From positions 1 to 40,255 of the forward strand of contig JAKVBX010000019.1 of NCBI GenBank assembly GCA_022446795.1: a stretch of 40,255 nucleotides of DNA, read 5' to 3'. This document shows positions 1 to 9,016 of this stretch, piece after piece. A program made the position numbers and the translations under genes. The notes beneath the pieces were generated by a model. The model made no database searches. It was not told the origin of the DNA and saw only the letters and a program-made list of their open reading frames with translations. Source of the stretch: Phycisphaerales bacterium. GTDB taxonomy: Bacteria; Planctomycetota; Phycisphaerae; Phycisphaerales; SM1A02. Position 1 is the stretch's first letter. Each line of letters starts with the position of its first letter.

Positions 1-1110
1 CGCGGTAATGGGCTTACTGACGCTGCCAAATCGAAACTTCGCTGTCGGCTCGGTGGGAATCGATTGCATGACTGGATCGCCGGTCCACGTGTACCCCCGT
101 GCCATGACCAGGCGACCATCCTTGCTGACAGCCAGCGCCCCCTGGGTCGCATCACGAGCCTGCATGTAGGCCTTCATGCCATCATCGAATGCCGACAGCC
201 CGGGAACCTCATCCCCCGTGGTGATCCAGGTCCGAGGTGGATCGAACTGCCAACCGGATGTCACCCGGAGGCCGCTGTCACCATCCACCCGGCGAACGAA
301 GGTCGGCTCGAAACCCGCCGACTCGAGTTCATCCACGGTGTTGCTGAAGGCCGCCGCGGACTGACCATGCAATACCTGCCACTCCGGCTGGATCTCACGG
401 ACCCAGGTCGCCGCGACGAACGGAACGCCGATGTACGTCCAGGTCGCCATCGATCGAAGTCGATCACCGGCCCGCTGGAACGAGTCTCGCTGGGTGGCCT
501 CGAAGTCGGCGGCCGGAATGGTCGCACTGAGGCGATACCGATCCGTGGACCAGTTGGCGCCCTCCGCCTCGAACACCAGCGCGAATCGAGGCTCCGCAAA
601 CTGGCTGGCCCCCTGGCACACCGAAACCCAACTGGGTTCGTAATTCTGCTGCTCCAGTTCCAGGAGGGTGTCGTCAAGGTCTGACAAGGCCACTCGATGG
701 CGCCCGCGTGCCGCCTGGCCGTCGTTGACCATGACGGCCGCGTATCGCTCGTTCGGGTAGGTCCCATAGACCTCGACCAGCATCGGCCGGTATCCATCGG
801 CCGCGGAGTCCTCGAAGAAGGACTGGTACCCCGCGGCGTCCTCATTGCTGCAGGCCACCCACGGAACACCACCGTCGCACCCCAGCACGACATCGAAGAC
901 CGGATCGGCCGCTGTCCCGCGAGCCGTAAGCGAGACGGGCCAATCATCGCCGAACACGGCCTCGTACAACAGGATGGCTCCGAGGCCATCGACATCAAGG
1001 CCCTGAATCAGTTCGTAGGGCTCGTCGCAGTCCTGGTCCGCCATGACCGACGCAGACAATCCGACGGCCATCACGACTCCACAGGCAACGGACCAGTTCA
1101 TCTGGATCAT
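1..1110 (-). CDS. Secreted beta-lactamase-fold serine hydrolase, C-terminal part cut by window edge
   Basis: The reading frame is open for 370 codons from ATG at 1110 to base 1, where the window ends. A GAGGAG ribosome site lies 8 bases before the ATG. Residues 1-22 form a signal peptide ending near SASVMA. Residues 30-320 hold loosely repeated units with an aromatic-rich pattern (GYRPMLVEVYG, NYEPSWVSVCQG, GFEPTFVRRVDG), which resemble the tandem structural repeats found before some serine hydrolase domains. The last visible residues, FRFGSVSKPIT, match the SxxK catalytic motif of class C beta-lactamase/DD-peptidase-like hydrolases, with Ser363 as nucleophile and Lys366 as base. The catalytic domain therefore starts here and continues outside the window. 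The true substrate (peptide, ester or beta-lactam) cannot be told. Family assignment is fairly safe; the repeat name is tentative. Confidence 0.82.
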   Translation of the reverse strand, partial: MIQMNWSVACGVVMAVGLSASVMADQDCDEPYELIQGLDVDGLGAILLYEAVFGDDWPVSLTARGTAADPVFDVVLGCDGGVPWVACSNEDAAGYQSFFEDSAADGYRPMLVEVYGTYPNERYAAVMVNDGQAARGRHRVALSDLDDTLLELEQQNYEPSWVSVCQGASQFAEPRFALVFEAEGANWSTDRYRLSATIPAADFEATQRDSFQRAGDRLRSMATWTYIGVPFVAATWVREIQPEWQVLHGQSAAAFSNTVDELESAGFEPTFVRRVDGDSGLRVTSGWQFDPPRTWITTGDEVPGLSAFDDGMKAYMQARDATQGALAVSKDGRLVMARGYTWTGDPVMQSIPTEPTAKFRFGSVSKPITA

Positions 1111-1338
1111 CAGCAAGGCTCCTCGACCGATCGAGTCTACCGCTCCGTGCTGACATGACGACAGCACGACACGGGAGTCGGTCGCAAAATGTCCTTGCTG
1201 GTGGTCCGATGTGGCCCGTTTCGCCTTTTCCGGCGTCGGCCTCAACGAAGGACGGGTTCGTGATTCCGGACGGCACTTCTCGATGAAGTCGCCGCCCATA
1301 CCAGATAGGCCTGAAAACGCCGATGCCGCGCATCAGCC

Positions 1339-1382
1339 AAAAAAACACGCGGCCCGGCTTCAACTGAAGCGCGGGCCGCGTG
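1339..1382 (-). terminator. Intrinsic terminator of the C25 protease gene
   Basis: A perfect 10-bp stem (1346-1355 with 1373-1382) continues, with one bulged base, into a second stem (1357-1361 with 1366-1370) and a 4-base loop. On the minus strand it is followed by seven T residues (1345-1339). It lies 20 bases after the stop codon of the protease gene. Confidence 0.93.
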
Positions 1383-1402
1383 ATTGGATCAAGACAGGGA
1401 AA

Positions 1403-4123
1403 TCAGCAGGGATTTCCGAACTCAGCAAGGATGAGCAGGACATCATTGACGTCGGTGTAGCCGTCGCCGGTCACATCGCCGTTGGGCGTGCCCCAAGCTG
1501 CGATCAGCGCGAGGATGTCGTTCACATCCGTCGTGCCATTCCCGTCCAGGTCGGTCGGGCAGTCCGGGCCGTCATCCGGAGCAACGCCCCAGATCTCGAC
1601 GTCATCGAGGTTCCAGCCGGAGTAGGTCCAGGCATACTGGCCGACTTCATAGCCCCAGCGGACATAGACCGTCGACTGCTGATCGGCCACGCTGGAGATA
1701 TCGAACTCCTGGAGGCTCCAGCTGTTGTCCGTGATCTCGCTGGTGCCATTCTCCCAGAGCATCGTCCAGGTCGATCCGTCGTTGGAGATCTCGACGAACG
1801 AGCGGACGTAGGGCTGGTAGTCCGAGTTGAGCCAGCGCTGGAACTTCAGGCCGGTCTCGGTGAGGTTGGAGCAGTCGATCGCCGTCGTGGTCAGGTTCCA
1901 CGAACCAACGGTCTCGTTGTAGTCACCATTGAGGTCGACGCCGCAGACATTGGCTCCGGTGAACCCACCATTGGGATCCGGGTTGCCGTAGCTGCTGCCG
2001 CCGCCACCGCTGGGCGAACCCCAGGCCCATTCACCTTCCATGGACCAGCCAGGATTGCTGCTCATGTCAAAGGTGTGAATGGCCACGGGCGTGCCGACGT
2101 CGAGATTGAACTCCTTGTCGACCGAATCGCCATTGCTGCCGGTGATGTTCACGGTGCCCACGTAGGGACCGTTGCCAAGGCTGTTGGCCAGGGCATTGAG
2201 CGATACGGTGATCGTGGCGCCTTCGCCGGCACCCACGACGCCTTCGCCATTGGCGACGTCCAGCCAGTCCACGTCGACCGTGGTGGTGTAGGTCAGGTCC
2301 GTATCGTCATAGTTGGTCACCACGAGGTCCGCGGTGTCCGGCGTGAAGGGGCCACCGTTGGGACCAGAAGCCTGGAAGCCGCTGCCCGAGATGACCATGC
2401 CCGTGGGCGGTGCGGTAGTGCCCACGACGCGAAGCGTCGGGTCACCGAAGATGTGCCAGGTGAGGTACATGTCCTCGCCACTGGAACCGTACTCGTCCAT
2501 CATCAGGCAGGAGCCGGCGTAGCACAGGGCGCCATAGGTGACGTAGGTCTCGGCCACGAAGAGGTCGAAGATCTCGTCCTCGGCGGACATGGGCTCGGCC
2601 CAGTACTGGTTGACGCTCGAAGCGTAGATCGCGATCGCCCCACTGGGCTGACCACCGTAGGTGGCTCGCATCCACGTCTCTCCGAAGCAGGTGCCGGCGT
2701 TGAACTGACCGTTCACGCAGGCGACGCTGACGATCCAGGGAAGCATCTCGGTATTGGTGAGGCCGTTGACATCGCTGTTGCACAGCGGTGCACCGTTGCC
2801 CCAGCAGGTGACGGAGCCGTGACCGCAGTACGCGATCGCTCCGCAACCGGTGGAGTTGATGAAGTTCACGGCCTGGGAAACGGTACCACTGGGGTCAGCA
2901 ATGACCTCGGTGTCGGTGTACCCGGCGCTCACCAGGTCGGCCATGATGTTGGCCACGTGCTGGTCGTCGGTCTCGTTGTCATCACCAGGCCCCTGGTTGG
3001 AGGCGATGCCCAGGGCATGCTTGTAGTCGGCTCGCTGGGTCCAGTTCTCGGTCTCGAACGCAATGGTCCGCTCGACCTGGGTCGCGATGTCCGCTGACGT
3101 CTCGCCACTGAACCGACCCATGATGATGTCGGGGTACATGTCGGCCGTCTGGAGGGCATAGGTCGGATCCGAGAGCCCGTTCTCGATCGGAACGGTCGGA
3201 GACGAGATCTGGGCGATATCGCCGACCAGGAGCACGTAGACCAGGTCCTCGCTCGCGTACATCGTGTTGATGTAGTTCTGAATGCTGGTGGGATTGTTGC
3301 CGATGGCCGAGACGGCCACGAGCATCGTGGAGATGCCAATGCCGTTCTTGTGATCCACGAACGGCTGGATGTCGCTCATGAAGGAATCGTGGCAGATGAC
3401 CAGGAGGTCACCCTCGGACTCGATCGGGTCGTAGCGAAGATCACGCTCGTAGTTGATGAAGTGGTTCTTGTAGATGCCGTGGAACGCCGATCCGTCGACC
3501 TTCTTGTCGCGCCTCGGGTTCAGGACATTGTCGTTGGCCAGGCCAACGGGCTCGACCATGACGGTCATGTTGCGATACACCCGAAGAGTCCGGGTCACCG
3601 GGTTGTACTGAACGGGGTTGACGTCAACGACGACACCACGCTGGTTCCGGATGATGTACGGGCTGCCCAACTCGACGGCCTCGGCCGGCCAGAAGGCATC
3701 CTGGTCATAGACATCGCCATAGGTGTAGGGCACGGTGGACGGGTCAATGGTCCGCAGGATCGGACCCTTGGACGGCGCCACGTCGACATCGCTGATCTCG
3801 ACAAAGTCGCCATCGATGATCGATGCGGCGACCGAGGCATTGGGGCCAATCGAGATGGAGCGGCGAACGTCCGCGATGGCCGGCTCACCAGCCGCGGCCG
3901 AGATGCTCTCATCACCCAGTTCGATCACGACCTTGGCGTCCAGGCCGTCCCGGACGTTCTTCATGGTCGGTGCCGCAAACTCGTACCTCAGGACGACCCC
4001 CGTCTCGTCATTCTGGAGCAGCTCGACCGCCGCTCCGGTATCTGCCTGGGCCGATCCAACTGCCAGAGTGGCCGCACCGATCGCCATGGCTGCGATTACG
4101 TTTCTCGTGAAATCAATCTTCAT
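1403..4123 (-). CDS. Secreted gingipain-like cysteine protease (peptidase C25) with C-terminal dockerin
   Basis: A 906-residue exported protease. Residues 1-28 are a signal peptide. Residues about 30-230 match the gingipain propeptide type (VVVDVNPVQYNPVTRTLRVY). The C25 catalytic domain follows (residues about 238-565), with the His in YCGHGS (His435) and the Cys in VSVACVNG (Cys469). Their spacing of 34 residues is close to the 33 of RgpB gingipain. A beta-sandwich region and a jellyroll-like domain (about 570-850) come next, then a 52-residue dockerin-like pair of EF hands at 1406-1561 ending in Cys. ATG at 4123 directly follows a GTG at 4126; GGAGAG lies 9 and 6 bases upstream respectively, so the start could be either. 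A strong terminator follows. The gene is divergent from the beta-helix gene at 4422. Confidence 0.93.
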   Translation of the reverse strand: MKIDFTRNVIAAMAIGAATLAVGSAQADTGAAVELLQNDETGVVLRYEFAAPTMKNVRDGLDAKVVIELGDESISAAAGEPAIADVRRSISIGPNASVAASIIDGDFVEISDVDVAPSKGPILRTIDPSTVPYTYGDVYDQDAFWPAEAVELGSPYIIRNQRGVVVDVNPVQYNPVTRTLRVYRNMTVMVEPVGLANDNVLNPRRDKKVDGSAFHGIYKNHFINYERDLRYDPIESEGDLLVICHDSFMSDIQPFVDHKNGIGISTMLVAVSAIGNNPTSIQNYINTMYASEDLVYVLLVGDIAQISSPTVPIENGLSDPTYALQTADMYPDIIMGRFSGETSADIATQVERTIAFETENWTQRADYKHALGIASNQGPGDDNETDDQHVANIMADLVSAGYTDTEVIADPSGTVSQAVNFINSTGCGAIAYCGHGSVTCWGNGAPLCNSDVNGLTNTEMLPWIVSVACVNGQFNAGTCFGETWMRATYGGQPSGAIAIYASSVNQYWAEPMSAEDEIFDLFVAETYVTYGALCYAGSCLMMDEYGSSGEDMYLTWHIFGDPTLRVVGTTAPPTGMVISGSGFQASGPNGGPFTPDTADLVVTNYDDTDLTYTTTVDVDWLDVANGEGVVGAGEGATITVSLNALANSLGNGPYVGTVNITGSNGDSVDKEFNLDVGTPVAIHTFDMSSNPGWSMEGEWAWGSPSGGGGSSYGNPDPNGGFTGANVCGVDLNGDYNETVGSWNLTTTAIDCSNLTETGLKFQRWLNSDYQPYVRSFVEISNDGSTWTMLWENGTSEITDNSWSLQEFDISSVADQQSTVYVRWGYEVGQYAWTYSGWNLDDVEIWGVAPDDGPDCPTDLDGNGTTDVNDILALIAAWGTPNGDVTGDGYTDVNDVLLILAEFGNPC

Positions 4124-4421
4124 CACGCCGTACTCTCCGCTATGTCCGGGGTGTCAGGTAAAGGTGTAAGCACAGATCACTCCGCAGCCCATGGCAGCGG
4201 GGATCCCTGTTCGTTGAGAGTATCCGGGAATGGGCCCTTTGCAAGGGACCTACCGGCCTTGAGGGGCCAAAAAACGCGATTCCGTTCGGTCTGAAGAGCC
4301 CCGCCACAGGCCCCATTAACAGCCCCTGGGGCTGGCCACAGGGCGGATATCTGGCATAATGGGACCCAAGGGGCGTTCCTGGACGAATCCCCTGCTGCCC
4401 CCCAGCCGAAGGAAAAGACCC
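4124..4421. promoter_or_regulatory. Divergent intergenic region between two secreted-protein genes
   Basis: No gene is seen in these 298 bases. Toward the plus-strand gene there is a possible extended -10 (TGGCATAAT, ending at 4360) about 60 bases before the start codon, without a convincing -35. A near-perfect inverted repeat, CAGCCCC-T-GGGGCTG, lies at 4320-4334, just upstream of that -10, and another, CCCTT-TGC-AAGGG, lies near 4236-4250. Toward the protease gene a weak TTGCAA/TACTCT pair (16-base spacer) can be drawn. Promoter calls here are by eye and uncertain. Confidence 0.4.
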
Positions 4422-5384
4422 ATGAGGACCCCCGTCGCCACCATCTTGGCCTCCCTCGGCCTCATCGCCGGAACCGCCATGGCCGCTGACTACAGCGTCC
4501 CCGGCGACTTCTCGTCGATCCAGGCCGCTGTCAACGCCGCCTCATCCGGTGATGTGATCACCGTGGGACCCGGCAACTGGCCCGGCCGCCTGGACTTCCG
4601 AGGCAAGAACCTCGCCGTCCAGTCATCGGACGGCCCCGAGTCCACCACCATCGACTCCAACGGGATTGGCAGTTGTGTCCTCTTCCGAACCGGGGAAGGC
4701 GCTGGCGCCATCCTCAAGGGCTTCACGATCTCCGGCGGCTCCGGCAGCATGCATGACGGCGTCATGACCGGCGGCGGCATCCACATCGTGGAAACCAGCC
4801 CCACGATCATCGACTGCATCATTCGCGACAACACGGCACTGCATGGCGCGGGTGTCTCGATCTGGGGCGGCGCCCCCACGATCCAGGATTGCACGTTCAC
4901 CGGGAACCAGGCCAGCGGTGATGGTGGCGGAATCCGCCTGCATCACTACAGCTACCCCGTCATCGAGAACTGCACCTTCACGTCGAATGCCGCATCGGTA
5001 TTCGGCGGCGCCATCGCCTACGGCAATGACAGCGATGGAAGCCACATCGCGTGCATCTTTGAGAGCAATACGGCCGGGCTGCGAGGCGGCGCGATCGCCA
5101 GCGCCTGCGACTGCAATGACCCGAATCTCTGGGACTCGACGTTCTGCAACAGCCTGCCCGATCACATCCTCGGCGGCTGGCACGACAACGGCGGCAATGA
5201 CTTCTGCCCCGTGTGCGCCATGGACATCAACGCCGATGGTGCCGTGGACGTCAATGACGTCCTCCAGGTGATCAACGCCTGGGGCAATTGCATCTGCGTG
5301 GAGGATGTCAACGGCGATACCGTCGTGGACGTCACTGATCTGCTCGCGATCATCGACGAATGGGGCAGCTGCCCCCAGGGCTAG
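4422..5384 (+). CDS. Secreted right-handed beta-helix protein with C-terminal dockerin
   Basis: A 320-residue exported protein. ATG at 4422 is preceded by GAAGGA and starts a clear signal peptide (MRTPVATILASLGLIAGTAMA). Residues 22-240 are parallel beta-helix repeats of the pectate-lyase/NosD type (SIQAAVNAASSGDVITV, then TIIDCIIRDNTA, TIQDCTFTGNQA, VIENCTFTSNAA). Within them the short motifs GGGI/GGAI and FxxN recur, as in chlamydial polymorphic membrane proteins. Residues 265-320 (5214-5381) are two EF-hand-like dockerin repeats bracketed by Cys. No catalytic residues can be assigned; it may bind polysaccharide or act as a surface protein. It is a paralogue of the larger protein at 34560-36290. 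Its stop codon shares the palindrome CTAG with the stop of the facing gene. Confidence 0.9.
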   Translation: MRTPVATILASLGLIAGTAMAADYSVPGDFSSIQAAVNAASSGDVITVGPGNWPGRLDFRGKNLAVQSSDGPESTTIDSNGIGSCVLFRTGEGAGAILKGFTISGGSGSMHDGVMTGGGIHIVETSPTIIDCIIRDNTALHGAGVSIWGGAPTIQDCTFTGNQASGDGGGIRLHHYSYPVIENCTFTSNAASVFGGAIAYGNDSDGSHIACIFESNTAGLRGGAIASACDCNDPNLWDSTFCNSLPDHILGGWHDNGGNDFCPVCAMDINADGAVDVNDVLQVINAWGNCICVEDVNGDTVVDVTDLLAIIDEWGSCPQG

Positions 5385-6766
5385 TGACTGCCGGGCTCGT
5401 CGATCCGCCGAATCCTGATGTTGCGATACGCCACCGGTCCGTGGTCACCCTGCAGCCGCAGCGGCCCCACGGCCACCTCCGGTCCACCGTTTCCGGCCCG
5501 CGTGTAGCCGGTGAGCTCAACGTCCTCATGCACGACGATGCCGTTGTGAACCACTCGCTCGAAACGGGCGTTGGCGATCTTCTTGCCATCGGCATCGAAC
5601 CGGGGCGCCCGGAACACGATGTCATAGGTCTGCCAATGCCCCGGCTTGCGAGCCGCATTGACTCGCGGCGGACGACCCTCGTATCCCCGTGGCTCGCGAT
5701 TGTCATCCCACCGCTGGTAGATGCCACCACAGTCATCATGCTGCGGATCCAGCTTGCCCCAACTGTCGAGGATCTGGACCTCGTATCGATCCTGGAGGTA
5801 GACCCCTGAGTTGCTGCCCTCCGGAACCATGAACTCGACATGGACCTCCACATCACCGAAGTCCGTCGCCGTCCGCAGGTCTGCGACATGCCCATCGCCG
5901 TTCACCATGACGCCACCGTGACCGTCATGAGTCACCGGCGCCAGGGCCTTGGGATTGTCACTGGCCGGTGCAACCGAAGTCGCATTGATCCACTCGTCCG
6001 AGCCCGTCCAACCGTCGAGCCCCGTGGCGGGCACCAGGTCGATCCAGCCATCGTCGATGGCCCAATGAACGCTCCGGAGGAGATGCTCCCGGAACGCCGG
6101 TTCGCTGAAGCTCTCATCCGTATGGCCGCCACCCGTGTAGATCGCCGCCCCCTTGCCCACCGGCGTCGTCCACACGATGGGGTGGTCACCCATGCCGTCA
6201 CGCACCTGGTAGGTCGATTCATCAAGTGATGCCAGGACGTGCACGTGATCCCGCGGGTTGGCGCGGTACTCGTACCACTCGTCGGTCCGGACCCACTTCT
6301 CCGGCAGGTGCGACATGGTCGGATGGTGGCCGTCCTCAACGATGACGGTCGCCTCCTGGACAGCTGGATGGGTCTTGAACCAGGCGCCGCCCAGCAACTT
6401 GCCGTAGAACGGCCAGTCATACTCGGTATCCGCCGCGGCATGAACGCCGACATAGCCACCGCCCGTGAGCAGGTATTCCTCGAACGCTGCCTGCTGCGTC
6501 TCGTCCAGGACGTCCTGGGTCGTGTTCATGAACACGACGGCATCGAAACGACTGAGATTCCCCGGCGTGAATTCGCTGGAGTCCTCCGTCGCCTCGACGA
6601 TGAAGTGGCCCTCGCTGATTTCCTGCATGGCCTTCACCGAAGGCTCGATGCAGCCATGGCGGAAGCCGGCGGTCTTGGAGAAGACCAGCACCCGGGGGAG
6701 TTCCTGGGCTACACCCATGCCTGCGAACACCATGACGACCAGGCCGATCTGAACCACTCGCTTCAT
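5381..6766 (-). CDS. Secreted ThuA-like / DUF1080 (3-keto-disaccharide hydrolase) fusion protein
   Basis: A 461-residue protein with a signal peptide (residues 1-21). Residues 24-238 form a ThuA (trehalose-utilisation) glutamine-amidotransferase-like domain: LVFSKTAGFRH, GGGYVGVHAAADTEYDW and GKGAAIYTGGGHTDESF are typical. Residues about 243-455 form a DUF1080 concanavalin-like domain (GLDGWTGSDEW at its start, GVYLQDRYEVQILDSWG inside). DUF1080 proteins are linked to cleavage of 3-keto-glycosides, so this is probably a periplasmic sugar-degrading enzyme. ATG at 6766 has GAGGAG 7 bases upstream, and that site overlaps the stop codon of the preceding gene, so it is the last gene of a three-gene operon with the oxidoreductase and the isomerase. 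The exact substrate is not visible. Confidence 0.9.
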   Translation of the reverse strand: MKRVVQIGLVVMVFAGMGVAQELPRVLVFSKTAGFRHGCIEPSVKAMQEISEGHFIVEATEDSSEFTPGNLSRFDAVVFMNTTQDVLDETQQAAFEEYLLTGGGYVGVHAAADTEYDWPFYGKLLGGAWFKTHPAVQEATVIVEDGHHPTMSHLPEKWVRTDEWYEYRANPRDHVHVLASLDESTYQVRDGMGDHPIVWTTPVGKGAAIYTGGGHTDESFSEPAFREHLLRSVHWAIDDGWIDLVPATGLDGWTGSDEWINATSVAPASDNPKALAPVTHDGHGGVMVNGDGHVADLRTATDFGDVEVHVEFMVPEGSNSGVYLQDRYEVQILDSWGKLDPQHDDCGGIYQRWDDNREPRGYEGRPPRVNAARKPGHWQTYDIVFRAPRFDADGKKIANARFERVVHNGIVVHEDVELTGYTRAGNGGPEVAVGPLRLQGDHGPVAYRNIRIRRIDEPGSH

Positions 6767-6770
6767 TGCA

Positions 6771-7913
6771 CTACTCCTCGAATCGCTTCCAACCGTCACC
6801 GCCACCGGCGATCACGGCACCGATGAACTTGACCCCGCGGGCACCATCGTGCACCGTCGGATAGTCATGAGTCTCACCATCATCGCGGCCCGCCCGGATG
6901 GCGGCCGCGGCGCCACGGTAGATGTTCGCAAACGCTTCAATGAACGCCTCGGGATGCCCACCGGGCAGCCGCGTCACGGCCGTAGCCGCATCGCAGAGGC
7001 TGCCATCGGCCCGATGATGGATTCGATCAGGCCCCTCGAGCGAGGTTTGCGTCAAGGTATTCGGATCTTCCTGGTGCCAGCACAGGCCACCAGTACTGCC
7101 CCACACTCTCAACCGGAGATCGTTGAGGCAGCCGGGACAGACCTGCGAGGCCGTGAGAATGCCACGTCCGCCATTGTCGAACCTCAGCAGCACCGAGGTG
7201 TCATCATCGATGCTCCGGCCCTCGACATGAGTTGTCACATCGGAGGCGAACTCGGTAATCCCCAGGCCGGTGACATACGAAACGAGATTCTCCGCATGGG
7301 AACCGATGTCCCCCATGGCCCCTCCTGCCCCAGCGCGAGTGGGATCAGTCCGCCAGTCAGCCTGCTTCTGGCCACTGGCCTCCAGCGGCGTGGCCAACCA
7401 GCCCTGGTTGTACTCCACGATGACCTTGCGGACATCGCCGATGGCGCCACTGCGAACCAGGTGACGGGCTTCCTTGACCATGGGGTACCCGGTGTAGTTG
7501 TACGTCACCGCGAAGACCTTGCCGGTTCGTTCCTGCGTTGCCACGAGATCATCCGCCTCGGCCGCATTGAGCACCAGCGGTTTGTCACACACCACGTGGA
7601 AGCCGGCTTCCATCGCCGCTTTCGCGACGGAGTGGTGGACATGGTTGGGCGTCACGATCACGACCGCTTCCATCCGCTCCTCGGCTGGCCGTGCGGCCTC
7701 GGATTCAAGCATCGCCTCCCAGGTGGGATACGCCCGATCCTCCGGCAGTCCCAGGTCGGCTCCGCTGGCAATCGACTTCTCCGGCGTCGAGGACAGCGCG
7801 CCCGCAACCAGTTCCATGCTGCCATCCAGGGTTGCGGCCATGCGATGCACCGCGCCGATGAAGGCGTCGCGGCCCCCACCGACCATTCCCATGCGGACCG
7901 GTTGCTGGGCCAT
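6771..7913 (-). CDS. Gfo/Idh/MocA family NAD(P)-dependent oxidoreductase
   Basis: A 380-residue sugar or inositol dehydrogenase-type enzyme. The N-terminal Rossmann fold shows [16 protein letters not shown], followed by the nucleotide-binding [17 protein letters not shown] and the family's catalytic lysine motif CDKPLVL. The C-terminal alpha/beta domain contains [14 protein letters not shown], where the His is the likely active-site residue. ATG at 7913 overlaps the stop codon of the upstream isomerase gene by one base (TGATG); a GTG one codon earlier is less likely. The pairing with a TIM-barrel isomerase and a ThuA-DUF1080 protein suggests oxidation of a sugar hydroxyl to a keto group, or the reverse reaction, but the position oxidised cannot be read from sequence. 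Confidence 0.92.
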   Translation of the reverse strand: MAQQPVRMGMVGGGRDAFIGAVHRMAATLDGSMELVAGALSSTPEKSIASGADLGLPEDRAYPTWEAMLESEAARPAEERMEAVVIVTPNHVHHSVAKAAMEAGFHVVCDKPLVLNAAEADDLVATQERTGKVFAVTYNYTGYPMVKEARHLVRSGAIGDVRKVIVEYNQGWLATPLEASGQKQADWRTDPTRAGAGGAMGDIGSHAENLVSYVTGLGITEFASDVTTHVEGRSIDDDTSVLLRFDNGGRGILTASQVCPGCLNDLRLRVWGSTGGLCWHQEDPNTLTQTSLEGPDRIHHRADGSLCDAATAVTRLPGGHPEAFIEAFANIYRGAAAAIRAGRDDGETHDYPTVHDGARGVKFIGAVIAGGGDGWKRFEE

Positions 7914-8932
7914 CACGCGGTCGCCTCAGCCGCCCGGTCACTGGAATAGGCATCCTCGAAGCCCGTCCCCGGCGGCGCAATCTCAACCGCCCGGACGTAA
8001 TCACAACTCTCGCGAGCTCCCTGCCGGCGGTCCATGGCACTGTCTTCCCATTCCACCGAGAGCGGGCCGTCATATCCCGCCCGGTTCAGGGCTCGAATGA
8101 TCTGGTCGAAGTCGACGTCGCCTCGTCCGACGCTCACGAAGTCCCAACCGCGGCGAGGATCGCCGAACTGGAAATGGGATCCCAGGATGCTGCGCTCGCC
8201 GTCCTGGATGATCCGGGTGTCCTTCATGTGGCAATGGAAGATCCGATCCGGGAAGCGGTCAATGAACTTGGCCGGATCGACGCCCTGCCAGATGAGGTGA
8301 CTGGGGTCGAAGTTGAAGCCGAAGGCCTCGTGGTGCCCCACGGCCTCCAGGGCCGCTTCAGCGGTGTAGATGTCATAGGCGATCTCGCTGGGATGGACTT
8401 CCAGCGCGAACTTCACGCCCTCTTCCTTGAACACGTCGAGGATCGGACCCCACCGGTTGGCGAAGTCGTCATAGCCACGCTGCACGTGATCGGGCGGTGT
8501 CGGCGGGAAGAAGTAGAGGTCGGGCCAGATCGATGATCCGGTGAACCCGTTGACGACGGGTACCCCGAGCTTGGCCGCGGCCCGTGCCGTGTTCTTCATC
8601 TCCTCGGCAGCCCGCTCGCGTACGCCCTCTGCATCCCCATGGCCCCACACGTGATCCGGGAGGATCTGGTGGTGGCGATGATCGATGCGGTCGCAGACCG
8701 CCTGTCCCACGAGGTGGCTGGACACCGCCCAGCACTTGAGGCCGTGGCTCGCCAGCAACTCGTGTCGCCCCTGGCAATAGGACTCGTCCTCCAGGGCCCG
8801 CCCCACGTCGAAGTGGTCCCCCCAGCAGGCCAGTTCCAGGCCGTCATAGCCCATGCCCGAGACCAACTCCGCCATCTCCGCCAGCGGCAGGTCCGCCCAC
8901 TGGCCCGTGAAAATCGTCACCGGTCGTGCCAT
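7913..8932 (-). CDS. Sugar phosphate isomerase/epimerase-like protein (AP-endonuclease family 2 TIM barrel)
   Basis: A 339-residue TIM-barrel protein of the xylose-isomerase-like superfamily. The expected metal ligands are visible: Glu178 (FALEVHPSE), Asp209 and His212 ([11 protein letters not shown]), His235 (HCHMKDTR) and Glu294 (SVEWED). The ATG at 8932 is preceded by GAGGAG at 7 bases, and the gene opens the operon that continues with the oxidoreductase (one-base overlap) and the ThuA-DUF1080 gene. The 84 bases upstream are shared with the divergent sugar kinase gene. Members of this family isomerise or epimerise sugars and inositols, and some act on keto-glycosides; the present substrate is unknown. 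Confidence 0.91.
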   Translation of the reverse strand: MARPVTIFTGQWADLPLAEMAELVSGMGYDGLELACWGDHFDVGRALEDESYCQGRHELLASHGLKCWAVSSHLVGQAVCDRIDHRHHQILPDHVWGHGDAEGVRERAAEEMKNTARAAAKLGVPVVNGFTGSSIWPDLYFFPPTPPDHVQRGYDDFANRWGPILDVFKEEGVKFALEVHPSEIAYDIYTAEAALEAVGHHEAFGFNFDPSHLIWQGVDPAKFIDRFPDRIFHCHMKDTRIIQDGERSILGSHFQFGDPRRGWDFVSVGRGDVDFDQIIRALNRAGYDGPLSVEWEDSAMDRRQGARESCDYVRAVEIAPPGTGFEDAYSSDRAAEATA

Positions 8933-9016
8933 GATTCAACTCCTCTCAAGTTGTGGCATGCTACCGGACCGGCCCCGATCACGGCGTCGGCCGCTAGGCT
9001 GGAGGAGGGAGGGCCC

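Noticed and set aside
1211-3097. Long open frame on the plus strand
   Set aside because: It lies opposite the C25 protease gene, which has a signal peptide, catalytic motifs and a dockerin. The opposite strand of G+C-rich genes is often open; the product shows no motif.
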